DNA of 64,000 nt from an uncultured Oscillospiraceae bacterium. Lineage in GTDB: Bacteria > Bacillota > Clostridia > Oscillospirales > Oscillospiraceae. Positions 34,534 through 44,574 of the stretch are shown here, one piece after another (the first letter of the stretch is position 1; each line of letters opens with the position of its first letter). Location: assembly GCA_934569225.1 (NCBI GenBank), contig CAKTKC010000009.1, positions 42,326 to 106,325 on the forward strand, written 5' to 3'. Below the pieces are notes generated by a model. The model did no database searches, was not told where the DNA came from, and saw only the letters and a program-made list of their open reading frames with translations. Both the position numbers and the translations under genes were made by a program.

Positions 34534-34751
34534 GGAACCTCTGAATAAATCGTCTGCGACCGTGAGCGGATCTTTTCCGCCCACTCTTCGGTATCGAAAG
34601 CGGGAAATATAGCGCAGCCGTTGCCGGCATAAGCCGGCTTACGGATGCGGCATACCCCTTGCGGGTACATACAGTATTCCGCCGCTTCCGATACCTCGAT
34701 TGGTCGAAAAATCTCTCGCTCACAGTTCTTGCCGATTTAATCAGAGTTTCC
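34534..34751. repeat. MITE-like palindrome, family A, copy 2
   Basis: A 218-bp palindrome with ends GGAA(A/C)CTCTGATTAAATCG / CGATTTATTCAGAGGTTCC. It is homologous to 30213-30371 in opposite orientation, but has about 59 extra bases in the middle (around 34607-34672) that form their own hairpin (ccggcataagccgg). It lies in the 5' leader of the nucleoside ABC ATPase gene. Confidence 0.85.
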
Positions 34752-34772
34752 TTCCTCGTGTGTTACTTTTTC

Positions 34773-34801
34773 ATTATACACGACCTATCGTCAGATTTCA
34801 A
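34773..34801 (-). promoter_or_regulatory. Promoter of the nucleoside ABC transporter operon
   Basis: Minus strand: TTGAAA (34801-34796), a 17-bp spacer and TATAAT (34778-34773). It gives a leader of about 340 nt that contains the family A palindrome. Confidence 0.75.
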
Positions 34802-34835
34802 ATAAAATCCGTGGAAATGAGGAAATTTTTTGGTA

Positions 34836-34869
34836 AAAAAAGAGAACGGGCAATTTGCCCGTTCTCTTT
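34836..34869 (-). terminator. Terminator of the BMP lipoprotein gene
   Basis: A near-perfect stem agagaacgggcaa/ttgcccgttctct is followed on the minus strand by seven T, 17 bases after the stop codon. It separates the abundant binding protein from the ATPase and permease transcript. Confidence 0.85.
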
Positions 34870-34886
34870 GCGGTTGGAAAAGGAAA

Positions 34887-36134
34887 TTACTTCAGGTTGC
34901 CCAGCCAGGCGACGTTGACGTTGGTGGTGGCGGGCTCGGCGGAGGTGTCGTTGGAGACGGTGATGGAGCCGTCGAACATGCCCTTCACCAGAGCGGCGTA
35001 GTCCTCAGCGGTGAACTTGCCGTCGGCGAACTGGGTGGTCTCGGACAGCTGCACGTAGTTGGCAGCGGGATCATCGCCGGATACCAGACCCAGAGTCTCG
35101 ATCTTGCCGGCGTAGTCAGCCCACTTGCCGCCCACGATGATGTCGGTCAGAGCATCGATCGTGGTGGGGTACAGGCCCTTCATGGCGGAGGTAACGGTCA
35201 TGCCCTCGCCGTAGTCGCCATCGATGATGCCCTTCTGGTCAACGTCAACGCCGATGACCTTGGCATTGACCTTCTTGGCGGCCTCAGCAGCGGAGGTGTA
35301 GATGCCGCCGCCGCAGGCGAAAACGACCTCGGTGCCGTCGGCATACCAGGTGTCCATAACGGCAGTGATGTCAGCGTCGCCGTAGAACTGGTTGCCGTAA
35401 GCGTACTTCATGTCAACGGTGATGCCCAGCTCCTTGGCAGCGGCGTCAACGCCCTGCACATAGCCATAGCCATAGCGGATAACGGCGGGAACAGCCATGC
35501 CGCCCAGGAAGCCCAGCTTGGTGTAGCCCAGCTTGACAGCGGCGTAACCGGCCATGTAACCGGCCAGCTCTTCCTGATAGATGGCGCAGTAGACATTGCT
35601 CATGTCCACATAGTCTTCCAGATTCCAGTTGTCGGGGTTGTAGTCATAGCTCTCGCCCTTGTTGGCAACGGCGGTCTCCAGCAGGTCGCCCTTGGCAACG
35701 TCCAGCGCCACGAACTTCACGTCGGGATAGTTGGGAGCAACTTCCACGATGGTGCCGCCGAAAGCGTAACCGGGCATAACGATGACGTTGTAGCCCTCAG
35801 CGATGGCCAGCTCCACGGAAGCCACACGGCCGGCGGTATCGTTGCTGGTGGGCTTGTAGTACTTGGTTTCCACGTTGTTGTCCTTGCCGAAAGCAACGAC
35901 GGCTTCCCAAGTGGTCTGGTTGAAGGACTGGTCAGTGATATCACCGTAGTCGGTAACCATAGCGACCTTGTAGTCGGGAGCGGCGGCCTGAGCCTCGGTA
36001 GCGGGGGCTTCGTCAGCCTTGGTCTCGGCGGGCTTGACTTCGGGAGCCTTGGTCTCGGTGGTATTGCCGGAACCGCAGGCAACCAGAGTCAGGGACAGCG
36101 CCAGAACCAGCAGCAGAGCCAGAATCTTTTTCAT
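34887..36134 (-). CDS. BMP-family nucleoside-binding lipoprotein
   Basis: A 415-residue substrate-binding lipoprotein. The lipobox LTLVAC puts the lipidated Cys at residue 20; residues 21-52 are a Thr/Glu/Ala-rich tether. The BMP domain (PF02608) follows, with AMVTDYGDITDQSFNQTTWE, NVIVMPGYAFGG, VYCAIYQEELAGYMAGYAAV and VIGVDVDQKGI typical of PnrA/BmpA nucleoside-binding proteins. ATG 36134 follows GGAGG. It delivers nucleosides to the permeases and ATPase encoded downstream, and has its own promoter and terminator. Confidence 0.93.
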   Translation of the reverse strand: MKKILALLLVLALSLTLVACGSGNTTETKAPEVKPAETKADEAPATEAQAAAPDYKVAMVTDYGDITDQSFNQTTWEAVVAFGKDNNVETKYYKPTSNDTAGRVASVELAIAEGYNVIVMPGYAFGGTIVEVAPNYPDVKFVALDVAKGDLLETAVANKGESYDYNPDNWNLEDYVDMSNVYCAIYQEELAGYMAGYAAVKLGYTKLGFLGGMAVPAVIRYGYGYVQGVDAAAKELGITVDMKYAYGNQFYGDADITAVMDTWYADGTEVVFACGGGIYTSAAEAAKKVNAKVIGVDVDQKGIIDGDYGEGMTVTSAMKGLYPTTIDALTDIIVGGKWADYAGKIETLGLVSGDDPAANYVQLSETTQFADGKFTAEDYAALVKGMFDGSITVSNDTSAEPATTNVNVAWLGNLK

Positions 36135-36188
36135 GATTGCATTCCTCCATAATTTTCTATTCTTGGCAGTGTTCAATACACCGGTAGT

Positions 36189-36217
36189 ATTGTCGCACAT
36201 TTTGATAAAAAAATCAA
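36189..36217 (-). promoter_or_regulatory. Promoter of the BMP lipoprotein gene
   Basis: Minus strand: TTGATT (36217-36212), a 17-bp spacer and GACAAT (36194-36189), between the cdd stop and the lipoprotein start. Confidence 0.65.
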
Positions 36218-36271
36218 CCCATTTTCAATGGTTTCCCTGTTTTTTTCAGGATTCCTTCCGGCGCGTCCCCG

Positions 36272-36682
36272 TCAAGCGTGCATATGTTTCTGCGCGGAGA
36301 AGCTGAAGGGCAGGATTTCCGCCAGGGTGTGGGCTTCGCAGCCCTCCGGGGTGACCATATAAATGAGAAAATCGTCGCCGCAGAACTCCCGCATCACCTG
36401 ACGGCACACGCCGCAGGGCGGGAACGCCCCGGTGATGACGCCGTCCTTTCCGCCGCACACGGCGATGGAAACAAAGTCCCGGTGGCCGTCGTAGACCGCC
36501 TTGAAGAAGGCGGTGCGCTCAGCGCAGACCGTGGGGCTGTAGGACGCGTTTTCGATGTTGCAGCCCTGATACACCGTCCCGTCGGCGCACAGCAGCGCCG
36601 CGCCCACCTGATAGCCGGAGTAGGGGACGTAGGCATGGGTCATGGCCTCTCTGGCAAGCTCACACAGTTTTTCGGGTGTCAT
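36272..36682 (-). CDS. cdd: Cytidine deaminase
   Basis: A 136-residue homotetrameric-type enzyme that deaminates cytidine and deoxycytidine. Zinc and catalytic residues are visible: CNIENASYSPTVCAERTA gives Cys53 and Glu55, and FPPCGVCRQ gives Cys90 and Cys93. The normal length is about 130. It lies 17 bases after deoB in the salvage run. Confidence 0.95.
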   Translation of the reverse strand: MTPEKLCELAREAMTHAYVPYSGYQVGAALLCADGTVYQGCNIENASYSPTVCAERTAFFKAVYDGHRDFVSIAVCGGKDGVITGAFPPCGVCRQVMREFCGDDFLIYMVTPEGCEAHTLAEILPFSFSAQKHMHA

Positions 36683-36699
36683 AGTTCGCCTCCTGATAC

Positions 36700-37866
36700 T
36701 TACAGTATTTCCTTTGCAAAGCTCGTACCCGCGCCGTCCCAGCCAACACCCAGCAGGTCGGTGACGGTGGCGGCAATGTCCGCGAAGGTGGGCTTTGTGC
36801 CGAGATTGCCGGGCTTGACGCTCTTTCCCAGCACCAGCAGCGGCACGTATTCCCGGGTGTGGTCGGTGGTGGCGGTGTAGGACGGGTCGCAGCCGTGGTC
36901 GGCGGTGATCATCACCACGTCGTCCTCGCCGAGGGTGGGCAGGAACGCACCCAGCCAGCGGTCGAATTCCGTCAGGGCGGCGGCGTAGCCGTCGATGTCC
37001 CGGCGGTGGCCGTAGAGCATGTCAAAGTCCACCAGATTCACGAAGCACAGCCCGTGAAAATCCCGGGCGGCATAGTCCGTGGTATGTGCCATGCCGTCGG
37101 CGTTGGACTTGTTGAACACGTACTCCGTGTCCCCCCGTCCGGCGAAAATGTCGTGAATCTTGCCCACGGCCAGGCAGTCCAGCCCCGCCGCCTTTACGGC
37201 GTCCAGCATGGTTTTTTTCGGCGGCTCCAGGGAAAAGTCGTGGCGGTTGGAGGTACGCTTGAAGCCGTGCTCCGCGTCGCCCACATAGGGGCGGGCGATC
37301 ACCCGGCCGACGCCATACTTTCCCTGCAAAAGTTTCCGCGCCTTGCGGCAGGCGTCGTACAGCTCCTGCAAGGGAATCCACTCCTCATGCGCCGCCACCT
37401 GGAACACGGAGTCGGCGGAGGTGTAGACGATCCACTTGCCGGTTTTGCGCTGCTCCTCGCCGTAATCCCGGATGACGTCGGTGCCGGAATAGGGCAGGTT
37501 GCACAGCACGCCCCGGCCGGTCTCCTTCTCGAAGGCGTCCAGAACTTCCCGGGGGAAGCCGTCGGGGAAGGTGGGCAGGGGCTGGGGGGAGATCACACCG
37601 GCGATTTCCCAATGGCCGATGGTGGTGTCCTTGCCCATGGAGCTTTCCGTCAGCCGGGCGAATGCGCCGGTGGGGGCGGCGGCTTTGGGCAGGCAGGTCA
37701 CGCCGTCAATATTGCCCAGTCCCGCGGCGGTCATGTTGGGGATGTCCAGCTTGGGGGAGGTGGCGCAGGCGCGCAGGGTGTTGACGTTCACGTCCCCGAA
37801 GGATTCCGCGTCGGGCATCTGCCCGATGCCGAAGGAATCCAGAACGATCAAAAATACTCGCTTCAT
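36700..37866 (-). CDS. deoB: Phosphopentomutase
   Basis: A 388-residue metalloenzyme of the alkaline phosphatase superfamily that interconverts (deoxy)ribose 1- and 5-phosphate. Seen: VLDSFGIGQMPDAESFGD with the metal-binding Asp, GKDTTIGHWEIAG with the phosphorylated Thr, and ITADHGCDPSYTATTDHTRE with the second metal site. It links DeoD, which produces (deoxy)ribose 1-phosphate, to DeoC. Confidence 0.96.
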   Translation of the reverse strand: MKRVFLIVLDSFGIGQMPDAESFGDVNVNTLRACATSPKLDIPNMTAAGLGNIDGVTCLPKAAAPTGAFARLTESSMGKDTTIGHWEIAGVISPQPLPTFPDGFPREVLDAFEKETGRGVLCNLPYSGTDVIRDYGEEQRKTGKWIVYTSADSVFQVAAHEEWIPLQELYDACRKARKLLQGKYGVGRVIARPYVGDAEHGFKRTSNRHDFSLEPPKKTMLDAVKAAGLDCLAVGKIHDIFAGRGDTEYVFNKSNADGMAHTTDYAARDFHGLCFVNLVDFDMLYGHRRDIDGYAAALTEFDRWLGAFLPTLGEDDVVMITADHGCDPSYTATTDHTREYVPLLVLGKSVKPGNLGTKPTFADIAATVTDLLGVGWDGAGTSFAKEIL

Positions 37867-37889
37867 ACTATCACCTTAGATTCTGGGGT

Positions 37890-38636
37890 TTATTTGTTCT
37901 CCATGGCCACGGCGGTGTCCAGCGCCACCTTCATCATGGTGGTGAAGGAATTCTGACGCTGCTCGGAGGTGGTCTCCTCACCGGTGAGGATGTGGTCGGA
38001 AATGGTGCAGATGCACAGCGCCCGCTTGCCGTACCGGGCGGCGTTCATGTACAGGGCGGCGGCTTCCATTTCCAGCGCCATGACGCCCATCTTCTTCAGG
38101 CCGTACAGGCTGTCCAGTCCTTCGGGAACCAGCGCGTGGTCGCCGTAGAACACGTCGGAGGAATTCACGTTGCCCACGTGGTAGACAGCGCCGTTTTCCT
38201 CAGCGGCCTTGACGGCCTCCTTCAGCAGCTCCCAGGAAGCGATGGGGGCGAAGGTGCCGGGCAGGTGGAACTGGGCTGCAAAGTTGGAATCGGTGCAGGC
38301 GCCCTGGGCGATGACCAGGTCATACAGATGGATATGCTCCTGAATGGCACCCGCGGAGCCGACGCGGATAATATTCTCCACGCCATAGCCGTTGAACAGC
38401 TCGTGGGAGTAAATGCCGATGGCGGGCATACCCATGCCGGAGGCCATGACAGAGACCTTGACGCCCTTGTAGGTGCCGGTATAGCCCTGCACGCCCCGGA
38501 CGTTGTTGACGAGGACGGGGTTTTCCAGGAAATTCTCGGCGATGAACTTGCTGCGCAGCGGGTCGCCGGGCATCAGAACGGTCTTGCCGAAATCACCGGG
38601 CTTTGCGGAAATATGAGGGGTGGGAGTTGCAAACAT
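37890..38636 (-). CDS. deoD: Purine-nucleoside phosphorylase (DeoD type)
   Basis: A 248-residue hexameric-type phosphorylase that splits purine nucleosides with phosphate. Seen: PTPHISAKPGDFGKTVLMPG at the N-terminus, RVGSAGAIQ, and the EMEAAALY ribose-binding motif. ATG 38636 is preferred because AAAGG lies nine bases upstream; ATG 38645 is in frame but overlaps the ribosome-binding site. Confidence 0.95.
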   Translation of the reverse strand: MFATPTPHISAKPGDFGKTVLMPGDPLRSKFIAENFLENPVLVNNVRGVQGYTGTYKGVKVSVMASGMGMPAIGIYSHELFNGYGVENIIRVGSAGAIQEHIHLYDLVIAQGACTDSNFAAQFHLPGTFAPIASWELLKEAVKAAEENGAVYHVGNVNSSDVFYGDHALVPEGLDSLYGLKKMGVMALEMEAAALYMNAARYGKRALCICTISDHILTGEETTSEQRQNSFTTMMKVALDTAVAMENK

Positions 38637-38678
38637 TGGGATCATCCTTTCATTTCTATAATGTAGTGGGACGTGGGT

Positions 38679-39347
38679 TCAGTAACCACTGTTGCTTTCC
38701 AGTCCCTTTGCAATTTTGACAATACGGGAGGTTCCCAGGCGGGACGCGCCCAGGGTGATGAACTTCTCCGCGTCGGCAAGGCTGGAAATGCCGCCGGCGG
38801 CTTTGATCTTCACATGGGGCGCGACATGGGCGGCGAACAGCTCCACGTCGTGGAAGGTCGCGCCGGCTTTGGAAAAGCCCGTGGAGGTCTTGATGTAGTC
38901 CGCGCCGGAGTCGGAGACGCACTTGCACAGGGCGATCTTTTCCTCGTCGGTGAGCAGGCAGGTCTCGATGATGACCTTCAGGAGCCTGCCGTTGCAGGCA
39001 GCTTTCACGGCGGCGATTTCCTCCGTGATCTTCCCCCACAGGCCGTCCTTCGCCCAGCCGATGTTGATGACCATATCCACCTCGTCCGCGCCGTTGGCCA
39101 CGGCATCGGAAGCCATGAAGCACTTGGCGGCGGTGGTGTCGTAGCCGTTGGGGAAGCCGATGACGGTGCAGATGGGCAGCTTATCCCCCACGTACTGCTT
39201 CGCCTGTTTGACGTAGGACGCGGGGATGCAGACGGAGGCGGTGTGGTACTTCATGCCGTCGTCGCAGACGCCCTTAATTTCCGCCCATGTGGCGGTCTGG
39301 GTCAGCAGGGTGTGGTCGCACTTGGCGAGAATGTCTTTCAGTTCCAT
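38679..39347 (-). CDS. deoC: Deoxyribose-phosphate aldolase
   Basis: A 222-residue class I aldolase that splits 2-deoxyribose 5-phosphate into acetaldehyde and glyceraldehyde 3-phosphate. The Schiff-base Lys is in DYIKTSTGF, a second conserved Lys is in [10 protein letters not shown], and [12 protein letters not shown] lies at the N-terminus. It follows tdk in the run tdk-deoC-deoD-deoB-cdd, a full route from deoxynucleosides to central carbon. Confidence 0.95.
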   Translation of the reverse strand: MELKDILAKCDHTLLTQTATWAEIKGVCDDGMKYHTASVCIPASYVKQAKQYVGDKLPICTVIGFPNGYDTTAAKCFMASDAVANGADEVDMVINIGWAKDGLWGKITEEIAAVKAACNGRLLKVIIETCLLTDEEKIALCKCVSDSGADYIKTSTGFSKAGATFHDVELFAAHVAPHVKIKAAGGISSLADAEKFITLGASRLGTSRIVKIAKGLESNSGY

Positions 39348-39371
39348 GATGATTCTCCTTCTGTATATGAT

Positions 39372-39977
39372 TCAGTTGTGTCCGTGGAGCCGGATGACCC
39401 GGTGCTCCCGGATGCCCCGGATGTAGCACTTGTGACACATGGCAATGTAGCTGTCGTTGCCGCCCAGCACCACCTGCGCGCCCTGGGTGATGATGTGACC
39501 GTCGCCGTCGATACGGGCGTTCACCGTAGCCTTCGCGCCGCAGTCGCAGATGGTCTTGATCTCCTGAATGGTGTCCGCCACCTCCATCAGGCGGCGGCTG
39601 CCGGGGAACAGGCGGGTCTGGAAGTCCGTGCGCAGGCCGAAGCACATCACCGGGATGTTGTAGTCATTGACAAGAGCGCGGAGCTGGTCGATCTGGCTTT
39701 CCGTCAGGAACTGGCATTCATCCACGATAATGACGTCGCACTTGCCCTCCTGGGTGTCCTGAAACAGCAGGTAAATGTCCGTGCCGGGGGCGATGACGTC
39801 CGCCGGGGATTCCAGGCCGATGCGGCTGCGCAGAATCTTCGCGCCGTCCCGGGTGTCAGTGCCGGGCTTGATGAGCCAGACGTTTAAGTCGTTTTCCTCG
39901 TAGTTGTATTTGGTGATCAGCGCCTGAGCCGTTTTGCTGGAACCCATGGCGCCGTACTTGAAATAAAGCTTTGCCAT
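39372..39977 (-). CDS. tdk: Thymidine kinase (type II)
   Basis: A 201-residue kinase for thymidine salvage. Seen: P-loop GAMGSSKTAQ (9-18), Walker B-like VIIVDECQFL, the lasso-loop region, and a zinc ribbon made by CDCG and CHKC near the C-terminus. ATG 39977 follows GGAGG. It is the first gene of the salvage operon, with a promoter at 40003-40031. Confidence 0.95.
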   Translation of the reverse strand: MAKLYFKYGAMGSSKTAQALITKYNYEENDLNVWLIKPGTDTRDGAKILRSRIGLESPADVIAPGTDIYLLFQDTQEGKCDVIIVDECQFLTESQIDQLRALVNDYNIPVMCFGLRTDFQTRLFPGSRRLMEVADTIQEIKTICDCGAKATVNARIDGDGHIITQGAQVVLGGNDSYIAMCHKCYIRGIREHRVIRLHGHN

Positions 39978-40002
39978 TGTGTCTACCTCCGTTCGTCCTC
40001 CT

Positions 40003-40031
40003 ATTATAACGAAAAAGAAGGCCGGATGCAA
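40003..40031 (-). promoter_or_regulatory. Promoter of tdk-deoC-deoD-deoB-cdd
   Basis: Minus strand: TTGCAT (40031-40026), a 17-bp spacer and TATAAT (40008-40003). Confidence 0.8.
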
Positions 40032-40063
40032 CCCCTTTTCTGGGCGAAGTACACAATATATGC

Positions 40064-40092
40064 TTGCATTCCCGCCTGCCGGATGCTATACT
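40064..40092 (+). promoter_or_regulatory. Promoter of the DUF4349 lipoprotein gene
   Basis: TTGCAT (40064-40069), a 17-bp spacer and TATACT (40087-40092). It is divergent from the tdk promoter, with the -35 boxes 32 bases apart. Confidence 0.75.
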
Positions 40093-40199
40093 GAACAAAA
40101 GAAGAAAAATTTTTCGGCAAATTTTCCATTTTCTGAAACCTTCGCCGCAGTTTGTCGAGTATATGGACAGAAACACATAATAACAAGGAGGTAACTCAA

Positions 40200-41147
40200 A
40201 TGAAAAAGATGACCGCATTTCTCGTAACCCTGTGTATGCTTGCCGCTCTGCTGGCCGGATGCGGCGGCGCAAGCAAATCCACCCAGGCCTTCGACGCAGC
40301 CGCCCCCGCCGCAGCTGCCCCCGCCGAGGCGGCGAATGGCGCTTACTATGATATGGAGAGCGCCAAATCGGAAGACGGCGGACTGACGGGCGACACCGAT
40401 TCCACCGTGCTGCCGGAAGGCCGCAAATGGATCATCACCGTGAATATGTCCGCCGAGACCGAAGACTTAGACGCCCTGATGGAAGCCCTGAACGGAAAGA
40501 TCTCCGGTCTGGGCGGCTACGTGGAGGATCAGGACAGCTATAACGGCAGCATGTATTCCTCCCGCCGCTACCGCAGCGCCAGTCTCACCGTCCGCATTCC
40601 TGCGGAGCGTGTGGACGAATTCACCGAGGAAATGTCCGGCATTGCCAACGTGGTATCCACCAACCTGAGCCGGGAAGATATCACCCTGAGCTACGTCGCC
40701 ACGGAAAGCCGCGTCAAGGCGCTGCAAACCGAGGAAGCCCGTCTCCTGGAGCTGATGGAGCAGGCCGAGACCATGGCCGACCTGCTGGAGATCGAAAGCC
40801 GCCTGACGGACGTGCGCTACGAGCTGGAAAACCGTGCTTCCCAGCTGCGGCTGTACGACAATCAGGTGGATTACGCCACCATCTACTTATCCATCGACGA
40901 GGTGCAGGAGTACACCCCCGTCGAGGAACCCACCGTGTGGGAGCGGATCAGCGGCGGCTTCGTTAGCAGCATCAAGGGCGTCGGCAACGGACTGCTTGAC
41001 CTGCTGGTGTGGGTGCTGGCAAAGTCTCCCTATCTCGTCATTCTGGGCGGCGTTACCGTGGGCGTTGTTGTCCTCATCAAGAAGCGCAAAGCCCGCAAGG
41101 CGGCAAAGAAGGCCGCCAAGCAGAATCCCACCGAAGAAACCAAATAA
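40200..41147 (+). CDS. DUF4349 membrane lipoprotein
   Basis: A 315-residue protein with lipobox ALLAGC (Cys21), an Ala/Pro-rich spacer, a DUF4349 domain (about 75-290) and one C-terminal transmembrane helix (about 273-297) followed by a Lys-rich cytoplasmic tail. The domain contains ISGLGGYVEDQDSYNG, the TVRIPAERVDEF strand and a long helical hairpin (KALQTEEARLLELMEQAE to ENRASQLRLYDNQVDYATI). The function of DUF4349 is not known. The start is ATG 40200, after AAGGAGG. It is monocistronic. Confidence 0.88.
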   Translation: MKKMTAFLVTLCMLAALLAGCGGASKSTQAFDAAAPAAAAPAEAANGAYYDMESAKSEDGGLTGDTDSTVLPEGRKWIITVNMSAETEDLDALMEALNGKISGLGGYVEDQDSYNGSMYSSRRYRSASLTVRIPAERVDEFTEEMSGIANVVSTNLSREDITLSYVATESRVKALQTEEARLLELMEQAETMADLLEIESRLTDVRYELENRASQLRLYDNQVDYATIYLSIDEVQEYTPVEEPTVWERISGGFVSSIKGVGNGLLDLLVWVLAKSPYLVILGGVTVGVVVLIKKRKARKAAKKAAKQNPTEETK

Positions 41148-41160
41148 GCATGAATCCCGC

Positions 41161-41195
41161 CGGGCGCACCGAAAGGTGCGCCCGACTTTTATTTT
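41161..41195. terminator. Terminator shared by DUF4349 and noc/parB genes
   Basis: A 10-bp stem cgggcgcacc/ggtgcgcccg with a GAAA loop (41161-41184) is followed by ACTTTTATTTT. The T-tract overlaps the noc/parB stop codon on the other strand. Confidence 0.85.
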
Positions 41196-41971
41196 GGTAT
41201 GGTAATGGTCAGCACGATCTGGCTGTCCGTCTCCCGGCGCTCCGACACAGCGGGAATGCCGGACAGCTGGATTTTTTGCAGGGATTGGGTCAGGCTGTTG
41301 AGAAACGCGCCCACGTTGGCTTTCGACGGCCTGTCCGCCCGGGCGGACAGGAGGGTTTCCACATACTTTTCCGTCCGCGCCACGCTCATGCCCTGGCGGA
41401 CGATCTCCTTCACTGCCGCGAGTTTGCTTTCCTCCGTGGGCAGCTTCAGAAGCGCCCGGGCGTGGCGCTCCGTCAGCCCCGCTTCCCGCAGAGCAAGCAG
41501 CACCGGCTCGCTGTGCTTCAGCAGCCGCAGCTTGTTGGCCACCGCGCTCTGGCTTTTGCCCAGGAGCCGCGCCGCCTGCTCCTGGCTCATGTCCCAGTCC
41601 TTCAGCAGCCGGGAAATGCCCATGGCTTCCTCGATGAAGTCCAAATCCTGACGCTGTAAATTCTCCACCATGGCCGCCATACCGGACTCCCGGTCGTCCA
41701 TGCTCATGATAATGCAGGGGATGTCCGTGACCCCCGCCAGCTCCGCCGCCCGGAGCCGCCGCTCCCCCGCAATCAGCTCATAGCCGTTTCCGCTGCGGCG
41801 GACGGACAGCGGCTGCAGGATTCCGTGCTGCCGGATGGAATCGGACAGCTCGTCCAGCGCCTCCGGGCGGAAAATTTTCCGGGGCTGCGCCGGATTGGGG
41901 CGGATGGAACGAGCCGGGAGAAAGACCACCCGTCCGGTCTCCATGTAGGTTTTCAGCTTCTGACATTGCAT
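41189..41971 (-). CDS. noc: ParB/Noc family DNA-binding protein
   Basis: A 260-residue protein with a ParB N-terminal (CTPase) domain: SIRPNPAQPRKIFRPEALDE, the GERRLRAAELAG box (the GxRRxxA CTP-binding motif), ENLQRQDLDFIEEA, then a HTH with AARLLGKSQSAVANKLRLL. It may be Noc, which blocks septation over the nucleoid, or a chromosomal ParB. No parA lies nearby, which favours Noc. The C-terminal dimerisation domain is present. ATG 41971 follows GGGAGGACGGGCA. Confidence 0.85.
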   Translation of the reverse strand: MQCQKLKTYMETGRVVFLPARSIRPNPAQPRKIFRPEALDELSDSIRQHGILQPLSVRRSGNGYELIAGERRLRAAELAGVTDIPCIIMSMDDRESGMAAMVENLQRQDLDFIEEAMGISRLLKDWDMSQEQAARLLGKSQSAVANKLRLLKHSEPVLLALREAGLTERHARALLKLPTEESKLAAVKEIVRQGMSVARTEKYVETLLSARADRPSKANVGAFLNSLTQSLQKIQLSGIPAVSERRETDSQIVLTITIPK

Positions 41972-42134
41972 TGCCCGTCCTCCCTTGTTGATATGGAACC
42001 ATTGTACGGTTCGGAGAAACGGGAATACCAGCGAAAACGGCGCGGCCTTTAAAGGAAACGCACGACATTTTCTTCTTTCTTTTACCATTCTCTTCCAGTT
42101 CATAAAATATTTACGGAATATTGCATTTTCCCTC

Positions 42135-42163
42135 TTGCTTTTTTTGCCGAGCTGCGCTATTAT
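42135..42163 (+). promoter_or_regulatory. groES: Promoter of groES-groEL
   Basis: TTGCTT (42135-42140), a 17-bp spacer and TATTAT (42158-42163), immediately upstream of the CIRCE operator. Confidence 0.8.
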
Positions 42164-42164
42164 A

Positions 42165-42191
42165 TTAGCACTCAAAGTGAGTGAGTGCTAA
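42165..42191 (+). promoter_or_regulatory. CIRCE operator (HrcA binding site)
   Basis: The perfect CIRCE sequence TTAGCACTC-N9-GAGTGCTAA lies just after the -10 box, so HrcA would repress groES-groEL and heat stress would release it. Confidence 0.97.
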
Positions 42192-42266
42192 ACCGCGTAG
42201 ATACAGGCGGGTAAGGCTTGCCTGATACCCGTCGTCTAAATACTGAATTGTATGGAGGAATTCAAA

Positions 42267-44191
<1,925 letters not shown>

Positions 44192-44214
44192 GCAATTCCC
44201 ATAAAATCAACCAA

Positions 44215-44250
44215 TCCGGCGGTTCCGAATGGAACCGCCGGACTTTTATT
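44215..44250 (+). terminator. Terminator of groES-groEL
   Basis: A 12-bp stem tccggcggttcc/ggaaccgccgga with loop GAAT is followed by CTTTTATT, 24 bases after the stop. Confidence 0.9.
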
Positions 44251-44277
44251 GATCCAATATGCTATGTAACGGCGTAC

Positions 44278-44573
44278 CCCCCCTTGGCTCTCCCTTTGGG
44301 AGAGCTGTCACCGAAGGTGACTGATACTATTTCCTGATTAAAATCTTTGATTTTAATCAGGAAGGCATCGCCTAATGGCGCTGCCAGTTTTGTGATTTAT
44401 AAGGAAAGAAATCACAAAACAAGTCTCATATGAACTCCTTGCCCTTCGGGCAATTAAAATCTTTTCTAAAGATTTTAATTGGAGTTCAGTATGAGAGGGT
44501 ATTGCAGCCTGGTATACCCTCTCTGTCCTCGCTTTGCTCGTCCACCTCTCCCAAAGGGAGAGGCAAGGGGGAT
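44278..44573. repeat. MITE-like repeat, family C, copy 1 (with internal insert)
   Basis: The ends are inverted: CCCCCTTGGCTCTCCC from 44278 and CCCCCTTGCCTCTCCC read from 44573. It shares GGGAGAGCTGTCACCGAAGG and GGTATACCCTCTC with 50276-50396. Between these blocks it has about 170 extra bases with three hairpins (ttcctgattaaaatc stem, gttttgtgattt stem, aattaaaatctttt stem). It ends one base before the ROK gene stop codon. No gene is inside. Confidence 0.8.
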
Positions 44574-44574
44574 T

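Noticed and set aside
39372..42180. Chromosome origin near noc/parB or rpmH
   Set aside because: No dnaA, no dnaN, no cluster of DnaA boxes and no parA is seen; gene order alone is not enough.
42165..42191. Intrinsic terminator formed by the inverted repeat
   Set aside because: The arms match the CIRCE operator exactly, there is no U-run, and it sits at the groES promoter.
44278..44573. CRISPR-like array, because of repeated short palindromes
   Set aside because: The units are not regularly spaced direct repeats with unique spacers; they are inverted-end MITE-like elements.
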